The position numbers were made by a program, and so were the translations under genes. From Clostridiales bacterium (lineage in GTDB: Bacteria > Bacillota > Clostridia > Mahellales > Mahellaceae), in the NCBI GenBank assembly GCA_030156435.1, contig JASGMM010000017.1:1-35268 (forward strand): a stretch of 35,268 bases of DNA, written 5' to 3'. Each line of letters begins with the position of its first letter. Within the stretch, counting starts at the first letter, position 1. Below, piece by piece: positions 32,162-35,268 of this stretch. The notes beneath the pieces are model-generated. The model saw nothing but the letters and a program-made list of their open reading frames with translations, did not search any database and was not told where the DNA came from.

Positions 32162-32190
32162 TTGGATAATCAATAGGTATGTGCTAATAT
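32162..32190 (+). promoter_or_regulatory. Likely promoter of the DUF362 gene
   Basis: TTGGAT (32162-32167), 17 bases, then TAATAT (32185-32190). Transcription would begin near 32197, which makes a start codon at 32197 unlikely and favours a later one. Confidence 0.55.
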
Positions 32191-32214
32191 ATAGATATGA
32201 GGATGGTGAGTATA

Positions 32215-33315
32215 TTGAACAATAACGATATATATGTTATATATGGCGATAAAGGCAAGGAAATGGTAAGACAGCTTCTAGGCGCTATAAAAATAGAGGA
32301 AGAAATAGATAAAACCGATCTCATAGGCTTAAAGCCCAATCTGGTAGTGGCCAAAAAGCCAGAGTCGGGCGCTACCACGTCCACCGATATGATAATAGGT
32401 ATAATAGAATACCTCAAAGAACGTGGATATAATAACCTCATAATACTGGAAGGTTCATGGGTAGGCGATAGCACGCAAGAGGCTTTTAAGGTGTGCGGCT
32501 ACAATAAAATATCCCAAAAATATAATGTGCCGCTCTTTGATACAAAAAAGGATCATTACCGTCCTTATGACGCTGATGGTATGTCGATAAACGTATGTGA
32601 TAAAGCGATGGAGGTAGACTATCTGATAAATCTGCCGGTATTGAAAGGGCATTGTCAAACCAGCATAACATGTGCTTTGAAGAATATGAAAGGCTGTGTA
32701 CCCGATAAAGAAAAAAGAAGATTTCATACGATGGGGCTGCATAAGCCGATAGCATATTTGAATAAAATCATAAGGCCGTCGATAACTATAGTCGACGGGC
32801 TCATAGGTGATCTTGATTTTGAAGAGGGTGGAAATCCTGTAGAAATGAACAGAATAATAGCTGGTAAGGACCCTGTGCTCATAGATGCGTATGCGGCTGA
32901 GCTTATGGGGTATGATCCTCATGATATTGGTTATATTAAAATAGCTGAAAGCATAGGCGTGGGAAATGCTGATCTTTCTAAAGCCAATATAGTGGAGCTT
33001 AATTCTAATACAGCTGGAGTGCGGCGTTTTACCGATGCGGGCAATAAAGCGCGCTATCTGGCTAAATGGGTTGAAGAAAGAGATGCCTGCTCGGCTTGCT
33101 ACGGCAGTTTGATACATGCATTGGCTCGTTTGGATGAGCAAGGGCTTTTAAAGCGCTTAGATCAAAAGGTTTGCATAGGGCAGGGTTTTAAGGGCCAAAG
33201 CGTTAACGGCATAGGCGTAGGTACATGTGCCCGAGGGTGCAGCCAGTGGGTCAAAGGATGCCCTCCCAAGGCCAAAGATATATTGGATTTTCTGAAGAAG
33301 TGCATCGCCGATTGA
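32215..33315 (+). CDS. DUF362-family protein with C-terminal cysteine cluster
   Basis: This protein of about 366 residues belongs to the DUF362 family, seen widely in anaerobes and thought to bind iron-sulfur clusters; no reaction is established. The core matches: LIGLKPNLVV, STDMIIGIIEYLKERG, EGSWVGDST, LINLPVLKGHCQTSITCALK with NMKG, and TIVDGLIGDLDFEEGG, followed by DPVLIDAYAAELMGYDP. The C-terminal part carries a cysteine group: DACSACYG, then GTCARGCSQWVKGCPPKA, spaced as in a cluster-binding site. The start is uncertain: I prefer the TTG at 32215, preceded by GGTGAG, because the predicted transcript begins near the ATG at 32197. It is a single-gene unit before ftsH. Confidence 0.8.
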   Translation: MNNNDIYVIYGDKGKEMVRQLLGAIKIEEEIDKTDLIGLKPNLVVAKKPESGATTSTDMIIGIIEYLKERGYNNLIILEGSWVGDSTQEAFKVCGYNKISQKYNVPLFDTKKDHYRPYDADGMSINVCDKAMEVDYLINLPVLKGHCQTSITCALKNMKGCVPDKEKRRFHTMGLHKPIAYLNKIIRPSITIVDGLIGDLDFEEGGNPVEMNRIIAGKDPVLIDAYAAELMGYDPHDIGYIKIAESIGVGNADLSKANIVELNSNTAGVRRFTDAGNKARYLAKWVEERDACSACYGSLIHALARLDEQGLLKRLDQKVCIGQGFKGQSVNGIGVGTCARGCSQWVKGCPPKAKDILDFLKKCIAD

Positions 33316-33330
33316 ACATTTTCCCATACA

Positions 33331-33359
33331 TTGAACCAAACGTATTCTCGTGTTATAAT
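33331..33359 (+). promoter_or_regulatory. Promoter of ftsH
   Basis: TTGAAC (33331-33336), 17 bases, then TATAAT (33354-33359), about 60 bases before the chosen ftsH start. No CIRCE is present here. Confidence 0.8.
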
Positions 33360-33418
33360 AGCATTATGACGTTTATGTAAACAGATAGATGCGCTTTGGA
33401 TTTAAAGGGGTGAAACGA

Positions 33419-35200
33419 GTGAGGTATATAAAGAACAAAAGGGTGCTGACCGTAATATTATTGGTGATAGTTATAGCGGCAGGGGCTATTGCGTTGTTTT
33501 ATAACTACAATAGCAGACCGCAACCGCGCGAGATGACATATGGCCAATTTCTTGACAGCGCTAAAGCGGGTAAAGTCGATAAGATATATTTGTCTAACGA
33601 TGCTAGGATATCGGGGAACCTAAAGGATGGCACACCGTTTATTACCGATAATCCTAGAACGGAGGACTTTAAAGAGCAGATGCTGCTCTATAATGTAAAA
33701 GTAGAAGAGAAACAGGCTACAGCATGGGGAAATATTATAATGTTTGCTATGCTGGGAGGCCTGATGATAGCTGCTTTTTTTGCTATAAGAGGGCCGCAGG
33801 CTCAAGCGCAGAACGGTTTAAATACGGTATCTCCGGTAAAACCTAAAGATGAGGATATTAGTGTCGTAAAGTTTGATAGCGTGGCCGGCAATCAAGAAGC
33901 AAAAGAAAGCCTGGCTGAGATGGTTGATTTTATAAAAGAGCCGGAGAAATATGCTAAATACGGTGCCAGAATACCGCGCGGCGTTATACTGTACGGGCCG
34001 CCGGGTACCGGCAAAACATTGTTGGCCAGGGCACTGGCAGGGGAAGCCGGAGTGCCGTTTTACGCCGTATCAGGTTCGGATTTTGTGCAGATGTACGTAG
34101 GTGTGGGTGCGGCACGCATACGCAGTCTGTTTAAAAAAGCACGTGAGCAGGGTAAATGCGTTATATTCATCGACGAGATAGATGCTCTGGGCAAGAAACG
34201 CAATGGTGGTAGGATGGATGGCGGTAGCGACGAAAGGGATCAGACATTGAATGCGCTGCTGGCAGAGATGTCCGGCTTTAACGAAAACCAGGGCATAGTG
34301 ATTATGGCTGCTACCAATCGTTTGGATGTATTGGACGAGGCGCTTTTGCGGCCTGGCCGTTTTGACAGGCAAATAGAGGTAGGGCTACCCGATGTAAATG
34401 GCAGGCATAAAATATTGAAGCTTCATAGCGGCAATAAACCTATAGCTCCAGAAGTGGATTTATGGAAAGTGGCGCAACAGACGGTGTACTTCAGTGGGGC
34501 GCAGCTTGAGAGCATGCTCAATGAAGCAGCTATTATAGCAGCTAAGCGCGACGCGGAAAGTATAGAAATGTCCGATATAGACAAGGCCTTTTATACTGTC
34601 ATAGCAGGTGCTGAAAAAACAGATCGCAGCGCTATATCGGAGATCGACAGGAAGATCACCGCTTATCATGAGGCCGGCCATGCGCTTGTAACCAAACTTA
34701 TAGCGCCGGAGAATCATGTATCGAAGGTAACCATAATACCGAGCACTAGAGGGGTAGGCGGCTTCAGTATGAATATACCGCCCGACAGGATGTATCAGCG
34801 CAAAGCGGATATGGAGAACCAGATACGCATAGCAATGGCTGGGAGGGCGGCAGAAGAGCTGGTATTCGGAGAAGATAACATAACCACAGGTGCCAGCAAC
34901 GATATAGAACAAGCTACAAATATAGTGTTGGCACTGGTTAAACGCTTTGGTATGAGCGCCAAAGGCGGCTTGTTGAATTATGATGTGTTATATAACAATT
35001 CGCTCCAAAGTATAGGCGCTGAGCTGGTGGATGAATGCAAGAGGCTTATGGACGGCTTCTATAAAGATGTATGCAGCTTGCTTGGGGAGTATAGATTTAC
35101 TTTGGATCATCTTGCTCATGCGCTTTTGCAGAAGGAGACGCTTGGTGAAGAAGAAATAGATGCTATTGTTAAAGGAAAGGCAACGGCGTTAAGTTGCTAG
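33419..35200 (+). CDS. ftsH: ATP-dependent zinc metalloprotease FtsH
   Basis: This 593-residue membrane protease pulls out and degrades misfolded or short-lived membrane and cytoplasmic proteins. Two transmembrane segments lie at about residues 8-28 and 101-122, with an outer domain of about 70 residues between them. The AAA domain has GPPGTGKT, VIFIDEIDALG and the second region of homology RLDVLDEALLRPGRFDRQ. The protease domain has the zinc motif HEAGHAL and a distal aspartate in TTGASNDIEQAT. The GTG at 33419 is chosen because AAGGGGTGA lies seven bases before it, while the in-frame ATG at 33389 has no ribosome site. It is flanked by its own promoter and a very strong terminator, away from the tilS-hpt genes that often precede ftsH. 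Confidence 0.95.
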   Translation: MRYIKNKRVLTVILLVIVIAAGAIALFYNYNSRPQPREMTYGQFLDSAKAGKVDKIYLSNDARISGNLKDGTPFITDNPRTEDFKEQMLLYNVKVEEKQATAWGNIIMFAMLGGLMIAAFFAIRGPQAQAQNGLNTVSPVKPKDEDISVVKFDSVAGNQEAKESLAEMVDFIKEPEKYAKYGARIPRGVILYGPPGTGKTLLARALAGEAGVPFYAVSGSDFVQMYVGVGAARIRSLFKKAREQGKCVIFIDEIDALGKKRNGGRMDGGSDERDQTLNALLAEMSGFNENQGIVIMAATNRLDVLDEALLRPGRFDRQIEVGLPDVNGRHKILKLHSGNKPIAPEVDLWKVAQQTVYFSGAQLESMLNEAAIIAAKRDAESIEMSDIDKAFYTVIAGAEKTDRSAISEIDRKITAYHEAGHALVTKLIAPENHVSKVTIIPSTRGVGGFSMNIPPDRMYQRKADMENQIRIAMAGRAAEELVFGEDNITTGASNDIEQATNIVLALVKRFGMSAKGGLLNYDVLYNNSLQSIGAELVDECKRLMDGFYKDVCSLLGEYRFTLDHLAHALLQKETLGEEEIDAIVKGKATALSC

Positions 35201-35201
35201 A

Positions 35202-35255
35202 GGCTAAAACCAAAAAAGGCCGGGGATTAATCCCCGGCCTTTTTTGGTTTTAGCC
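35202..35255. terminator. Very long bidirectional terminator after ftsH
   Basis: Two 27-base arms are exact reverse complements with no spacer (centre between 35228 and 35229). The core GGCCGGGG/CCCCGGCC is followed by T-runs on both strands. It begins two bases after the ftsH stop codon and probably also serves a converging gene outside the window. Confidence 0.95.
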
Positions 35256-35268
35256 ATTGTATTCTTTC

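Noticed and set aside
1-35268. CRISPR arrays, insertion sequences, integrases or phage genes
   Set aside because: No regularly spaced repeats, transposase or integrase motifs were seen; the window reads as ordinary chromosome.

Overview
The window looks like chromosomal DNA from an anaerobic, spore-forming, flagellated Firmicute of the class Clostridia. The support is: Shine-Dalgarno sites close to AGGAGG before nearly every gene, a perfect HrcA/CIRCE operator, a Firmicute-type LexA box, a Firmicute-type SigD promoter, CotF-like coat proteins, the comF-yvyF-flgM-flgN-flgK-flgL-fliW-csrA gene order known from Bacillus and relatives, and a rubredoxin plus a flavodiiron protein for oxygen removal. 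Isoleucine is mostly written AUA (10 of 12 in csrA). A member of the Thermoanaerobacterales, perhaps Mahella-like, would fit, but that name is a guess and was not checked.

Layout. (1) 137-3376, minus strand: response regulator, sensor kinase and an SbcD/YhaO-like nuclease in one overlapping operon, divergent from a small secreted DUF2680-type protein (3539-3937). (2) 3962-4810, minus: a stand-alone HIRAN-domain protein. (3) 4938-5189: a strong promoter and two tandem serine tRNAs (UGA, GCU). (4) 5345-6104: two small coat-like proteins, then a rubredoxin too short for a usual ORF cut-off. (5) 6327-9547: a CIRCE-controlled heat-shock pair, Hsp20 and a zinc-finger Clp ATPase that seems to lack the ClpP-docking loop. 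(6) 9580-11334, minus: GTP-dependent PEP carboxykinase. (7) 11616-19687: a consensus promoter with an embedded LexA box, a ComK-like protein, RecD2, ComFC, then the flagellar late genes with an internal SigD promoter before flgM. (8) 19791-23456: sirtuin, flavodiiron protein FprA, lipid II flippase MurJ. (9) 23480-30513: a sugar locus made of a 1156-residue glycosyltransferase-GH130 phosphorylase fusion (minus strand) divergent from a GT4 glycosyltransferase, an unrecognised enzyme-like protein and GDP-mannose pyrophosphorylase. Its two promoters overlap inside a perfect 35-bp palindrome. (10) 30569-35200: glycerol kinase (minus), a DUF362 iron-sulfur-type protein and FtsH.

Best candidates for something new: the mannosyl-sugar locus with its GT-GH130 fusion and overlapping palindromic promoters; the LexA-boxed ComK-like/recD2/comFC unit, which would tie DNA uptake to DNA damage; the ClpP-loop-less zinc-finger Clp ATPase paired with Hsp20; and a structured intergenic repeat present twice. 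Most transcription units end in clear hairpins, several of them bidirectional and overlapping stop codons.
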